Source: Brevundimonas mediterranea
GTDB lineage: Bacteria > Pseudomonadota > Alphaproteobacteria > Caulobacterales > Caulobacteraceae
Reading direction: 5' to 3'
Assembly: GCF_014196125.1 (NCBI RefSeq)
Contig: NZ_JACIDA010000003.1
Span: forward strand, 186,001 to 250,000
Length of the DNA: 64,000 nucleotides
Shown: positions 38,051 through 46,769 of the stretch, piece after piece
How the letters are laid out: each line of letters starts with the position of its first letter
How positions within the stretch are numbered: position 1 is the stretch's first letter
Notes under the pieces: generated by a model
The model's input: the letters and a program-made list of their open reading frames with translations, nothing else
The model's database searches: none
What the model was told of the DNA's origin: nothing
Made by a program: the position numbers and the translations under genes

Positions 38051-39579
38051 GCGGCGGGCTCCAGCACGGCCGGACGCGTCGCCGGGCGCACATTCCGCAC
38101 CCGCGTATGGTCCGCCACAGCCGCCGTCTGCGGATAATCCGCCCGGTAATGACCGCCCCGGCTCTCACGCCGATCCAGCGCCGCCTGCACGACCAGACGC
38201 GCCGCCTCCAGCACCGCCGCCGAGCCATACTGCGCCTCCAGCCGGTCGATCAGGGCGATCAGGCCCGACAGGCCCGTCTCATCCCGCACCACCCCCGCAT
38301 GGGCCGTCATCGCGGTTCTCAGCTCCGCCAGGACCGCCTCGGGCAGGTCCGGCGTGATCTCGACCGGTAATGGCCGTCCGCCGCCGGTCTCCAGCGCCGC
38401 CGCCTGTCCCGCACGTCGCCCGAAGGTCGCGGCTTCAAGCAGGGAGTTGGACGCCAGCCGGTTCGCCCCATGCACGCCCGTCGCCGCGCACTCGCCGACC
38501 GCATACAGGCCCGCCACCGTGGTGCGCCCGTCGGCGTCGGCGGCGATCCCGCCCATATGATAGTGGCAGGCCGCCATCACCGGGATCGGACTGATGCGCG
38601 GGTCCAGGCCGCTGCGCATACAGGCGGCGAAGACGGCCGGAAACTCGTGCGGAAAAGCCTCGCCGATGGCTGTGCGCGCATCCAGATAGGCGCCTCGCCC
38701 CTCCATCCGCGCCGCATGAACCGCCCGCGCCACCACGTCGCGCGCCTTCAGGTCCGCATCGGGCGCCGCGCCCAGCAGGAACCGCCCCTCGCCGTCGATC
38801 AGCCGCGCGCCCTCCCCGCGCAAGGCTTCAGTCGCAAGCGGCGCGGGATCCAGCCCCACGTCGATGGCGGTGGGGTGAAACTGCACGAACTCGGGATCCA
38901 GAATTTCCGCACCTGCCCGCGCCGCCAGCGCCAAGCCTTCGCCCTTCAGCGCCGCCGGCGTCGTGGTGGCCGCAAACAGTCCGCCCGCCCCGCCGGTGGC
39001 CAGAACCACCGCCGTCGCCGTGATCTCGACCAGACGCCCGCCCGGCCCGCGCGCCGCCACCGCCCCGACCACCCGGCCGTCGGCGTCCTGAACAAGCGCC
39101 TTCAGCCGCGCGTCTTCCCAGACCGTGATCCGCTTCTCCGCCCGCACGGCCGCGACCACGGCCGACAGGATGGCCCGTCCGGCCCCGTCGCCGCCGACCC
39201 GCGCCACGCGCGCCACCGAATGGGCCGCCTCCAGACTGACCACGAAGCCGCCGTCCGCATCCCGGTCGAACGGCGCGCCCAGGGCCGCCAGCCATTCCAC
39301 CGTCTCGCGCCCCGCTTCGGTCAAGGCCCGCGTCGCCGTGGGCTCGACCAGGCCCGCGCCCGCCGCCTCGGTGTCCTTCGCGTGCAGCTCCGGCGAATCC
39401 ACAGCCGTCAGCGCCGCCGCCATCCCGCCCTGCGCCCAGGCGGACGAACAGGCGTTCAGCAGGGGCTCCGGCGTCAGGACCAGAACCTCAGCCCCCGCCC
39501 GCGCCGCTTCCAGCGCGGCCGACAGGCCCGCCAGACCAGCGCCGACGATCAAGGGCCCGTCATGTCGCGTTCGGTTCAT
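38047..39579 (-). CDS. nadB: L-aspartate oxidase
   Basis: This 510-residue FAD enzyme oxidises L-aspartate to iminoaspartate for NAD synthesis. The FAD loop is LIVGAGLAGLSAALEAARAG. SSAWAQGGMAAAL, EFVQFHPTAID, ARAVHAARMEGRGAYLDAR and CHYHMGGIAADADGRT are the family blocks. ATG 39579 is chosen because it overlaps the protease stop (ATGA) and puts the FAD motif at residue 10. The open frame reaches a further 169 codons upstream, but that part is the protease gene in another frame. It ends overlapping nadC. Confidence 0.96.
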   Translation of the reverse strand: MNRTRHDGPLIVGAGLAGLSAALEAARAGAEVLVLTPEPLLNACSSAWAQGGMAAALTAVDSPELHAKDTEAAGAGLVEPTATRALTEAGRETVEWLAALGAPFDRDADGGFVVSLEAAHSVARVARVGGDGAGRAILSAVVAAVRAEKRITVWEDARLKALVQDADGRVVGAVAARGPGGRLVEITATAVVLATGGAGGLFAATTTPAALKGEGLALAARAGAEILDPEFVQFHPTAIDVGLDPAPLATEALRGEGARLIDGEGRFLLGAAPDADLKARDVVARAVHAARMEGRGAYLDARTAIGEAFPHEFPAVFAACMRSGLDPRISPIPVMAACHYHMGGIAADADGRTTVAGLYAVGECAATGVHGANRLASNSLLEAATFGRRAGQAAALETGGGRPLPVEITPDLPEAVLAELRTAMTAHAGVVRDETGLSGLIALIDRLEAQYGSAAVLEAARLVVQAALDRRESRGGHYRADYPQTAAVADHTRVRNVRPATRPAVLEPAA

Positions 39580-40433
39580 CGCCCGACTCCCAGATAGTTC
39601 AGGCCCAGGCTCACCGCCCCGGCCGGATCGCCCCCGACCATGGGCAGCAATGCGCCCAGGGCCGCCGCCGCGCACACGACCAGGGTTAGCAGATAGAGGG
39701 CCAGGCTCTTGCCCGCCTCGGGCCAGCTCAGCGTGCCCCAGGCCGCGCGCCAGACGCCCCGCTTCAGATGGGCGAAGACCGACAGGGCCAGGAAGGCGGC
39801 CAGGATGAACCGCCCGGTGGACAGTCCCCACCAGACCACGGCCACGCCGATGACCAGCAGTACGATCTGCTCCAGCCGCGGATGCACCCGCGTCAGCACC
39901 GGCCCCAGGGCTCTCGATCCGTCCAGAGGCGGCGCCGGGACCAGGTTCACCAGGTTCAGCATGGCGATGAAGAAGGCGCCCATCAGCCATTCGCCCTGCC
40001 CGGTCGCCATCCACACCCCGACAAACGGGATCATGGCCAACAGACCGAACGCCGGACCCGCTAGCGAAACCAGCACCCCGTCCCATTCGCTCTTCGGCTC
40101 CCGCCGCGCCTTGGCCAGCCCGCCCAGGAAGGGAATGATGTAGATTCGCGCCGGCCCCATCCCCATCCGGTTCATCGCCAGGGCGTGCCCCGCCTCATGG
40201 ACGAACAGGCCGATCAGCACGGCGCCCGCCACAATGGCGCTGCCGGTGATCCACCACAGGAAGCCGCCCATCAGGGCCGTGGACAGCAGGGCCCAGACCA
40301 GGCTCTGATCGTTCTCGACCGGAATCTCGGCCGGGGCTGCGGGGGCGGCGCGCAAAGCCGGGTCTTCGGGCTTGGGATCCCAGGGGCCGGGGATGCGATC
40401 GGGCGTGCGGTTCGGGGTGTCGATATTGCTCAT
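39576..40433 (-). CDS. Site-2 protease family (M50) membrane protein in the NAD operon
   Basis: This 285-residue inner membrane metalloprotease has six or so hydrophobic segments. The zinc motif HEAGH lies in VLIGLFVHEAGHALAMNRMG, and the second metal motif is LNLVNLVPAPPLDGSRAL. The N-terminal 50 residues are hydrophilic and proline-rich. ATG 40433 was preferred to an upstream in-frame start because it begins the hydrophilic tail cleanly; the ribosome site is weak. It sits 58 bases after nadA, and its stop overlaps the nadB start. It is therefore embedded in an otherwise pure NAD biosynthesis operon. The substrate is unknown. Confidence 0.9.
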   Translation of the reverse strand: MSNIDTPNRTPDRIPGPWDPKPEDPALRAAPAAPAEIPVENDQSLVWALLSTALMGGFLWWITGSAIVAGAVLIGLFVHEAGHALAMNRMGMGPARIYIIPFLGGLAKARREPKSEWDGVLVSLAGPAFGLLAMIPFVGVWMATGQGEWLMGAFFIAMLNLVNLVPAPPLDGSRALGPVLTRVHPRLEQIVLLVIGVAVVWWGLSTGRFILAAFLALSVFAHLKRGVWRAAWGTLSWPEAGKSLALYLLTLVVCAAAALGALLPMVGGDPAGAVSLGLNYLGVGR

Positions 40434-40491
40434 GGCGTCCAGATGGGCGCAGCAACCGGTCCCGACCACGAGACCGATCGCCGCGTCACGC

Positions 40492-41571
40492 TCAGATCAG
40501 CTCCACATCGACGTGATGCCGCGCCTTGACCAGATCATAGCGCGCCGGAACGGCGGGCGGGGGCAGGTCGATCATCCGCTGCACGGCGAGCCGTCCGCGT
40601 TCGATCATGTCGGCCGGAACCGTCACCTCGAACTGCATGTGCAGCAGGCAGTCGCGGATGTTTTCCAGCGTGATCCGCTTCATATGCGGGCACAGGTTGC
40701 ACGGCCCGATGAACTGCACGCCCGGCACGTCCCCGGCGACGTTCGCAGCCATCGAACATTCGGTGATCATCACCACCTGTTTGGGCCGACGCGCCTCGAC
40801 ATAGTCGGTCATGGCCGCCGTCGAACCGGCGAAGTCCGCCGCCGCCAGCACGTCTTCCGGGCATTCGGGGTGGGCCAGGATTTCCGCGCCCGGATAGGCG
40901 GCGCGCATCTCGGCGATGTCGTCCACGGTGAACCGTTCATGCACCTCGCAGCGGCCCTTCCAGGCGATGATGCCGACCGTCGTCTGGGCCGCGACGTTGC
41001 GCGCCAGATATTCGTCGGGGATCAGGATGACCCGATCCACGCCCCATTCCTTGGCCGCCCATTCCACCACCTGCACGGCGTTGGCGCTGGTGCAGCAGAT
41101 GTCTGTCTCGGCCTTCACATCGGCCGTGGTGTTCACATAGGTCACGACCGGCAGGCCCGGATAGCGCTGCTTGATCAGCCGCACATCCGCCCCCGTGATC
41201 GACGAGGCCAGCGAGCATCCCGCCCGCAGATCGGGGATCAGCACGGTCTTTTCCGGGCTCAGGATCTTCGACGTCTCGGCCATGAAGTGCACGCCCGCCT
41301 GGACGATCACCTTGGCGTCCGACCGTGCGGCCTCCTTGGCCAAGCCCAGGCTGTCGCCGACGTAGTCGCCGACCCCGTGGAAGATCTCGGGCGTCATATA
41401 GTTGTGGGCCAGGATCACGGCGTCGCGCTCGCGCTTCAGCCGGTTGATCTCGCTGATCAGCCGCGCCTGTTCGGGCCACTCCAGCGGCGTGACATGGTCC
41501 TTGACCTTCGCCCACACCCCGGCGGTCTCCCGCTCCAGTTCCTTCGTCAGACCAAAGGCGCCGTCCGCCAT
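40492..41571 (-). CDS. nadA: Quinolinate synthase
   Basis: This 359-residue [4Fe-4S] enzyme condenses iminoaspartate with dihydroxyacetone phosphate to quinolinate. It begins with a helical lead, then VILAHNYMTPEIFHGVGDYV. The cluster cysteines are in LRAGCSLASS, GRCEVHERF and FIGPCNLCPHMKR. GVHFMAETSKILSPEKTVL and HPECPEDVLA are further signatures. It is the first gene of the operon. A 7+7 base palindrome lies 19 bases upstream of its start codon, a likely repressor site. Confidence 0.97.
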   Translation of the reverse strand: MADGAFGLTKELERETAGVWAKVKDHVTPLEWPEQARLISEINRLKRERDAVILAHNYMTPEIFHGVGDYVGDSLGLAKEAARSDAKVIVQAGVHFMAETSKILSPEKTVLIPDLRAGCSLASSITGADVRLIKQRYPGLPVVTYVNTTADVKAETDICCTSANAVQVVEWAAKEWGVDRVILIPDEYLARNVAAQTTVGIIAWKGRCEVHERFTVDDIAEMRAAYPGAEILAHPECPEDVLAAADFAGSTAAMTDYVEARRPKQVVMITECSMAANVAGDVPGVQFIGPCNLCPHMKRITLENIRDCLLHMQFEVTVPADMIERGRLAVQRMIDLPPPAVPARYDLVKARHHVDVELI

Positions 41572-41589
41572 GACCGTCTCCCTAGACCC

Positions 41590-41610
41590 TTATGCTCAAA
41601 GTTAGCATAA
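41590..41610. promoter_or_regulatory. Palindromic operator upstream of nadA
   Basis: TTATGCT and AGCATAA form perfect 7-base arms around a 7-base centre (CAAAGTT), centred about 29 bases before the nadA ATG. This is where a repressor of NAD synthesis would block the promoter. Alphaproteobacteria use NadQ or NrtR-type repressors for nadABC; I cannot confirm which protein binds here. Confidence 0.6.
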
Positions 41611-41780
41611 GCACAACCAATGTAGGCCGATGGGGGCCGCGCGCAAGAGAAATCCATTGCGCGCCTCTCAAGCATGGGAGAGTTTCCAGCCATCAGCGCA
41701 CGAACCTTTCACAAACGGGGCAATATCGCTTAGACGGACGGCGACTTCATTTCCTCACCCCCGCTTCGCCTGACATTTTG

Positions 41781-43295
41781 ATGCAAGACACCATCCGCCG
41801 CATACTCACCGCCCGCGTCTATGACGTGGCGGAGGAAACGCCCCTCGATCCGCTGCGTCGCCTCTCGGCGCGGCTGGACCGCCCCGTGCTGCTGAAGCGT
41901 GAGGACCTGCAGCCGGTGTTTTCGTTCAAGATCCGCGGCGCCTACAACAAGATCGCCGGCCTGACCCAGGCCGAACTGTCCAAGGGGGTCATCTGCGCCT
42001 CGGCCGGCAATCACGCCCAGGGCGTGGCCCTGGCCGCCGCCCGCCGCAACGTCCCCGCCGTCATCGTCATGCCGACCACCACCCCCGGCATCAAGGTCGC
42101 CGCCGTCCGCGCCCTGGGCGGCGAAGTGGTCCTGCACGGCGACAGTTTCGACGAGGCCTACGCCCACGCCCGCCATCTGGAGAGCCAGACCGGCGCCGCC
42201 TTCATCCACCCCTTCGACGACCCTGAGGTCATCGCCGGCCAGGGCACGGTGGGGCTGGAGATCGCCCGTCAGCACGCCGACCCCATCGAGGCCGTCTTCG
42301 TGCCCATCGGCGGCGGCGGCCTGGCCGCCGGGATGGCGGCCATCCTCAAATTCCTGCGCCCCGAGACCCGCGTCATCGGCGTCGAGCCGGTGGACGCCCC
42401 CACCATGAAGGCCGCTATCGACGCCGGCGAGGTGGTGACCTTGAACGAGGTCGGCCTGTTCGCCGACGGGGTGGCCGTGCGCCGCGCCGGGGACCACACC
42501 TTCCGCCTGTGCAAGGATCTGCTGGACGAGATCGTCCTGGTGGATACCGACGCCATCTGCGCCGCCATCAAGGACATTTTCGACGACAGCCGCGCCATCG
42601 CCGAACCCTCGGGCGCCGTAGCGCTTGCGGGCCTCAAGGCCTGGGCCGCCGCCCATCCCGGCGCGGCCCCCCTGATCGCCGTCAACTCGGGCGCCAATCT
42701 GAACTTCGACCGGCTGCGCCACGTCGCCGAACGCGCCGAGATCGGCGAGGGCGCCGAGGCCCTGCTGGCCGTGGCTATGAAGGACGACCGCGACGACTAC
42801 CGCCGCTTCCTCGACAGTCTCGACGGCCGTTCGGTCACCGAGTTCAACTACCGCTGGTCCGGCGACGGCGAGGCCCAGATCTTCGTCGGCGTCGCCCTGA
42901 GGAACGGTCCGCACGAGCGCGACGACCTGATCGCGACCCTCCGTTCCAACGGCTACGCCGTCGAGGACATGAGCGACAACGAGACCGCCAAACTGCACGT
43001 CCGCTACATGGTCGGCGGCCGCACCGTCGGCCTGCCCCACGAGCGTATCCTGCGCTTCCAGTTCCCCGAACGTCCGGGGGCCTTCCTGCGCTTCCTCAAC
43101 AGCCTCCAGCCCGCCTGGGCCCTGACCCTGTTCCACTATCGCAACCACGGCGACGACGTCGGCCGGGTGCTGGCGGGCGTCAGCGTCCCCCCCGAAGAAC
43201 AGGCCCAGCTGTCCGCCGCCCTCGCCGACCTGGGCTACCCCTACGTCGACGAAACCGCCAACCCTGCCTGCCGCCTGTTCCTGGACGGGGCCTGA
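41781..43295 (+). CDS. ilvA: Threonine ammonia-lyase, biosynthetic (two ACT-like domains)
   Basis: This 504-residue PLP enzyme deaminates threonine to 2-oxobutyrate, the first step of isoleucine synthesis. The PLP lysine is Lys50 in PVFSFKIRGAYNKI. SAGNHAQGVALAA and VPIGGGGLAAGMAAIL are the phosphate- and cofactor-binding loops. The C-terminal region has two ACT-like regulatory repeats (about 335-415 and 430-500), including RILRFQFPERPGAFLRFL. This is the long, isoleucine-inhibited form. ATG 41781 gives a standard N-terminus; the frame is open further upstream in non-coding sequence. An inverted repeat GCGCGCAA/TTGCGCGC lies at 41639-41664 in the leader. Confidence 0.96.
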   Translation: MQDTIRRILTARVYDVAEETPLDPLRRLSARLDRPVLLKREDLQPVFSFKIRGAYNKIAGLTQAELSKGVICASAGNHAQGVALAAARRNVPAVIVMPTTTPGIKVAAVRALGGEVVLHGDSFDEAYAHARHLESQTGAAFIHPFDDPEVIAGQGTVGLEIARQHADPIEAVFVPIGGGGLAAGMAAILKFLRPETRVIGVEPVDAPTMKAAIDAGEVVTLNEVGLFADGVAVRRAGDHTFRLCKDLLDEIVLVDTDAICAAIKDIFDDSRAIAEPSGAVALAGLKAWAAAHPGAAPLIAVNSGANLNFDRLRHVAERAEIGEGAEALLAVAMKDDRDDYRRFLDSLDGRSVTEFNYRWSGDGEAQIFVGVALRNGPHERDDLIATLRSNGYAVEDMSDNETAKLHVRYMVGGRTVGLPHERILRFQFPERPGAFLRFLNSLQPAWALTLFHYRNHGDDVGRVLAGVSVPPEEQAQLSAALADLGYPYVDETANPACRLFLDGA

Positions 43296-43301
43296 GCCAC
43301 G

Positions 43302-43328
43302 AAAAAGGGAGCGACCGTCGCCGGTCGC
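43302..43328 (-). terminator. Intrinsic terminator of the second TBDR
   Basis: On the minus strand GCGACCG and CGGTCGC pair around a 4-base loop and are followed by TCCCTTTTT. It lies 26 bases past the TBDR stop. It also sits directly after the ilvA stop and may work for both convergent transcripts. Confidence 0.75.
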
Positions 43329-43353
43329 CCCCCCTTCTTACATCCCTGTAATA

Positions 43354-46300
43354 TCAGAGCTTCTTGCTGAAACGCACGAAGAAGTAACGGCCGCGCGCCG
43401 ACACCGGCGTCGCCACCGTGCTCAGGAAGGGCTCTTCGTCCGTGAGGTTGTTCACACCGACGATCAGATCGCTTTCACCATCGATGTCCCACGACAGAGA
43501 GGCGTCATGGGTCCAGATCGGATCGTTCCACGGCGCATCATACGAGACCACGTTCTCGATCTCGACGCCCGACCGGGTCTGCTTGGTCTGATAGTTGGAG
43601 AACAGTCCGGCTGTGAAATCGCCCACGCTCCACCGTACCGAGGTGTTCAGCACCCACTCCGGAGAGTTCAGCTGTTCCTTGACCGGATTGGCCAGGGACG
43701 CATCCGCCACGAACGGATAGTCGTTGCGATCCTCCAGCCAGGTTCCGCCCACGCCCAACGCCAGCGAACCCCATTCCGGCTTGCCGAACATGTCCATGTC
43801 CAGGCGATACCTGACGTCAAAATCGACGCCCGAGGCTTCCAGCCCGGCGAAGTTGACCGAGCTCTGCTGCAGATAGTCCAGGCCGCCCTGGGTCAACGAG
43901 CCGGGACGGTCGTCGCGGCTGATCAGGGCGCAGTACTGGTTGTTGATGTCGGGCGCATCATAGCAGCTGTTGACGATGTCCTGGGCCGAGACCGAGGCGA
44001 TCGCATTCTCGATCTTGATGTTCCAGTAGTCGGCCGTGAACGTGAACCCGGACAGGAACCGGGGCTGCACCACCAGACCCGCCGTCCAGGAGTCAGAGGT
44101 CTCCGCCTGAAGATCCGGATTGCCGCCCGACGCGCCGAAGAACTGGGCCGTCAGCGGATCGGCGAAGTCGTAGGTCGATCCCACCGTCACGCCGTAGCGG
44201 GCCAGATCGGCGCGGCAGTTGGCCTCGCGGGAGCTGGAGCCCTGGGTGATGTTCTCCGCCGAGCAAGGATCGATGGGACGGAAGCCGGACGTCTGCAGCG
44301 GTGTGAACAGTTCGGCGATGTTCGGCGCGCGGACTGCCTTGGACACGCCGCCGCGGAACCGCAGATCCGACACCGGCGCCCAGACCATGTCGGCCTTGAA
44401 GGTCTCGGTATTGCCGATATTGGAGTAGTCGCCGAACCGCGCGGCGGCATTCAGGGTCAAAGTCTCGGCGAACGGCAGATCAGCCAGCAGCGGCAGGCTG
44501 ATCTCCACGAAGCCTTCCGAAACCTCGAACTCGCCCGCCACCGCCGCCGTGGTCGCATAACGGAAGGTCACGCCCTGCTCGTCATAGTCGTTCGGATTGA
44601 AGTCGCTCTGTTCCTTGCGATATTCGCCGCCGATCGCGAAGCTGACCGGACCGCCCGGCAGACTGAACCAGCGTTCCAGATCGCCGGCCAGGAAGCCGGA
44701 CACCACCGTCTGCTGGATCAGCGAAGTGTCAGTCACCAGCGGACCAACGAAGGCGGAGGCCTCCGGGCTGACATTGCCCAAACCAAACAGGTTCAACGGA
44801 CGACACTCGGAGCCTGCGCCCGGCGTAAAGGTCTGGAAGGGGTTGGGAACAGGTCCGCCGAACTCGGGATAGAGCCCCGAGATGGGCGGGGCCGCCGTCG
44901 GATCCAGGGTTGAGCGACAAACCGCCTCGCCCGTCACCGGATCCGTCACTGCGTCAATGGCGGCGAAGAACCGATCCTCCAGACGAACCGCGTAGGTGCT
45001 GTCCTGCTCAGTCCGGCCATAGTTGAACGACAGTTCGTAGTTCCAGCCCAAGTCCAATTCGCCGCGTGTACCGACAACGGCGCGATAGGTGCGCCGCTCG
45101 TTCTCAGCCTTGGGATCGAAGATGTCGATATGGTCGCGCGACAGCGCAATCTGAGCCGTATCGGCGATGCTGGGATCCGCCGCGATCTCCGCATCAACCA
45201 GAGCCCTCAGCGCCGCCGGAATGAAAGGATTGTCGAGCGAGATCGGTATGGAGTCGTCATAGGTGTTGTATGGATTGTAGGTCGTCCCCTTGCTCCACGA
45301 CGCGGTCAATTCGACGAAGGGATTGAAGAAGGTCGAGAGATTGTAGTTGCCCGTGAAGCTGAGCGAATAGCTGGACTCTTTGGGCAGCAGGCTCTGGTTA
45401 TCGAACACCTGGGCCGCACCGTCGCCGCCCGACTGGTTGGACGAGCCCGCATACAGGCCGTCCTGGAACGGTCGAAACTGTCCGGTGACCGGATCGACGG
45501 TGTAGCAACCGTAGCCAAGTTGGCCATTTCGGTTTGTGTTGCAGTCGGCGACCACCTGGGGATTGGAATAAAAGTTGGCCGGTTCCGCGTAGCCGTCGCC
45601 ATCCAGATCAATGCCGATCAGACCGCTCGTGCTGGAGATCGAAAAGCGCGGATCGGCGATGAAGGCGCGAGGCGTCGCCGACTGAGCCCGTGCGATCAGC
45701 GACGCATCCGTCCCAGCGTAGCGCGGCGCGCCGCCCAGCAAGATGGTCCGCCCGCGCGTGTTGGCCAAGGTCCGTCCCGGCGGCAGCGGGTCGCCGGCCT
45801 GGAAGTAGAGCGCCGGATTGGTGTAGTCGTCGTAGGTCCCGTTGTTCTTCGAATAGCTGCGGTCGCCATAATAGAGTTCGGAGCGCTCATTGCCTTGGAC
45901 GCCGATGGTGAAGTTGCCGCGTCCATTGTCGAAGTTGCGGCCGTGGAGCAGAGAGACGTAGAACTCCTCCGCATCGCCCTCGCCGGACAGCCCGCCCTGC
46001 ACCGTCATTTCGGTGCCTTCGTAATCGTCCTTAAGAATGAAATTGACCACGCCGGTCACGGCGTCGGATCCATAAACAGCGGATGCGCCGCCGGTCAGGA
46101 CCTCGACCCGCTCGATCAGACCTGCCGGAATACTGCTGACATCGACGGCGGCCGAGCCAGGCACCCCGGCGACATACCGACGGCCGTTGACCAGGGTCAG
46201 GGTGCGCGACGATCCCATGCCGCGCAGATTCAACGTCGCCGCCCCGCCGTTCGCCTGGGCCGAGCTGGCGGACGACTGCAGCGCGGGAATCCGATCCAGC

Positions 46301-46530
46301 AGGTCAGAAACCTGGGTCACGCCCTGCGTCTCGATCGCCTCCGCAGTCACTAACTGAACCGGCTGGGCGGCCTGGGTCGCCGACGACGACGAAAGACGCG
46401 AGCCTGTGACGACAATCTCGTCCACCTCGGGGGTCGGGTCCGGCGCCGACTGTGCGAATGCCGGCGCCGACAGGCAGCTAAGTATAGACCCGCCAAGCAG
46501 GATCGAGCGGAAAACCGCTTTGTTGCGCAT
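43354..46530 (-). CDS. TonB-dependent outer membrane receptor
   Basis: This 1058-residue protein has a signal peptide ending near PAFAQSAPD, then a TonB-box-like VDEIVVTGSRLSS. The plug domain has LNLRGMGSSRTLTLVNGRR and GASAVYGSDAVTGVVNFILK. A long beta-barrel ends in aromatic YFFVRFSKKL, the usual outer membrane assembly signal. The substrate is unknown. Around residue 305 the barrel contains IDLDGDGYAEP, which looks like a calcium-binding DxDxDG loop. ATG 46530 has GGGGG six bases upstream. That ribosome site lies in the base of a hairpin. Confidence 0.95.
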   Translation of the reverse strand: MRNKAVFRSILLGGSILSCLSAPAFAQSAPDPTPEVDEIVVTGSRLSSSSATQAAQPVQLVTAEAIETQGVTQVSDLLDRIPALQSSASSAQANGGAATLNLRGMGSSRTLTLVNGRRYVAGVPGSAAVDVSSIPAGLIERVEVLTGGASAVYGSDAVTGVVNFILKDDYEGTEMTVQGGLSGEGDAEEFYVSLLHGRNFDNGRGNFTIGVQGNERSELYYGDRSYSKNNGTYDDYTNPALYFQAGDPLPPGRTLANTRGRTILLGGAPRYAGTDASLIARAQSATPRAFIADPRFSISSTSGLIGIDLDGDGYAEPANFYSNPQVVADCNTNRNGQLGYGCYTVDPVTGQFRPFQDGLYAGSSNQSGGDGAAQVFDNQSLLPKESSYSLSFTGNYNLSTFFNPFVELTASWSKGTTYNPYNTYDDSIPISLDNPFIPAALRALVDAEIAADPSIADTAQIALSRDHIDIFDPKAENERRTYRAVVGTRGELDLGWNYELSFNYGRTEQDSTYAVRLEDRFFAAIDAVTDPVTGEAVCRSTLDPTAAPPISGLYPEFGGPVPNPFQTFTPGAGSECRPLNLFGLGNVSPEASAFVGPLVTDTSLIQQTVVSGFLAGDLERWFSLPGGPVSFAIGGEYRKEQSDFNPNDYDEQGVTFRYATTAAVAGEFEVSEGFVEISLPLLADLPFAETLTLNAAARFGDYSNIGNTETFKADMVWAPVSDLRFRGGVSKAVRAPNIAELFTPLQTSGFRPIDPCSAENITQGSSSREANCRADLARYGVTVGSTYDFADPLTAQFFGASGGNPDLQAETSDSWTAGLVVQPRFLSGFTFTADYWNIKIENAIASVSAQDIVNSCYDAPDINNQYCALISRDDRPGSLTQGGLDYLQQSSVNFAGLEASGVDFDVRYRLDMDMFGKPEWGSLALGVGGTWLEDRNDYPFVADASLANPVKEQLNSPEWVLNTSVRWSVGDFTAGLFSNYQTKQTRSGVEIENVVSYDAPWNDPIWTHDASLSWDIDGESDLIVGVNNLTDEEPFLSTVATPVSARGRYFFVRFSKKL

Positions 46531-46535
46531 GATTA

Positions 46536-46570
46536 CCCCCAAAAATCGCGAGAGGAGTCGCGATAAGGGG
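46536..46570 (-). promoter_or_regulatory. 5'-UTR hairpin covering the TBDR ribosome site
   Basis: On the minus strand CCCCTT is followed by ATCGCGA, the loop CTCCTC, TCGCGAT, TTTT and then GGGGG. The 7-bp perfect stem followed by T residues looks like a terminator. The outer CCCC can also pair with the GGGGG that serves as ribosome site for ATG 46530. Either way the structure could limit expression of the receptor. Confidence 0.5.
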
Positions 46571-46661
46571 AAGATTTTGCTGCAATGCAGCGAGGGTCAA
46601 TCGCCAAACAGCGGTTGGCGACATGTTTGCCTAAGAACTGTCACAGTTAGGCCACAAACCT

Positions 46662-46681
46662 GAGGCGAACGCCTCGTTTTT
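46662..46681 (+). terminator. Plus-strand terminator-like hairpin with no gene upstream
   Basis: GAGGC-GAAC-GCCTC followed by GTTTTT has the form of a plus-strand intrinsic terminator. The 239-base gap around it has no plus-strand gene; both flanking genes are on the minus strand. A perfect AACTGT-C-ACAGTT palindrome lies just before it at 46636-46648. Confidence 0.4.
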
Positions 46682-46769
46682 GACATCAAAACTCACCCTC
46701 AGATCCACTGAACCCGAGTGGTCGCCCGCCATGGCGAAAGGAGGCGGCATGGCGGACGAACCTTTTAGG

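Noticed and set aside
38047..40086. A 679-residue version of NadB
   Set aside because: The extra N-terminal part lies over the site-2 protease gene in another frame; the ATG at 39579 gives a standard NadB.
41639..41664. GCGCGCAA/TTGCGCGC inverted repeat as an ilvA attenuator
   Set aside because: No leader peptide with isoleucine, leucine or valine codons and no competing terminator stem was seen.
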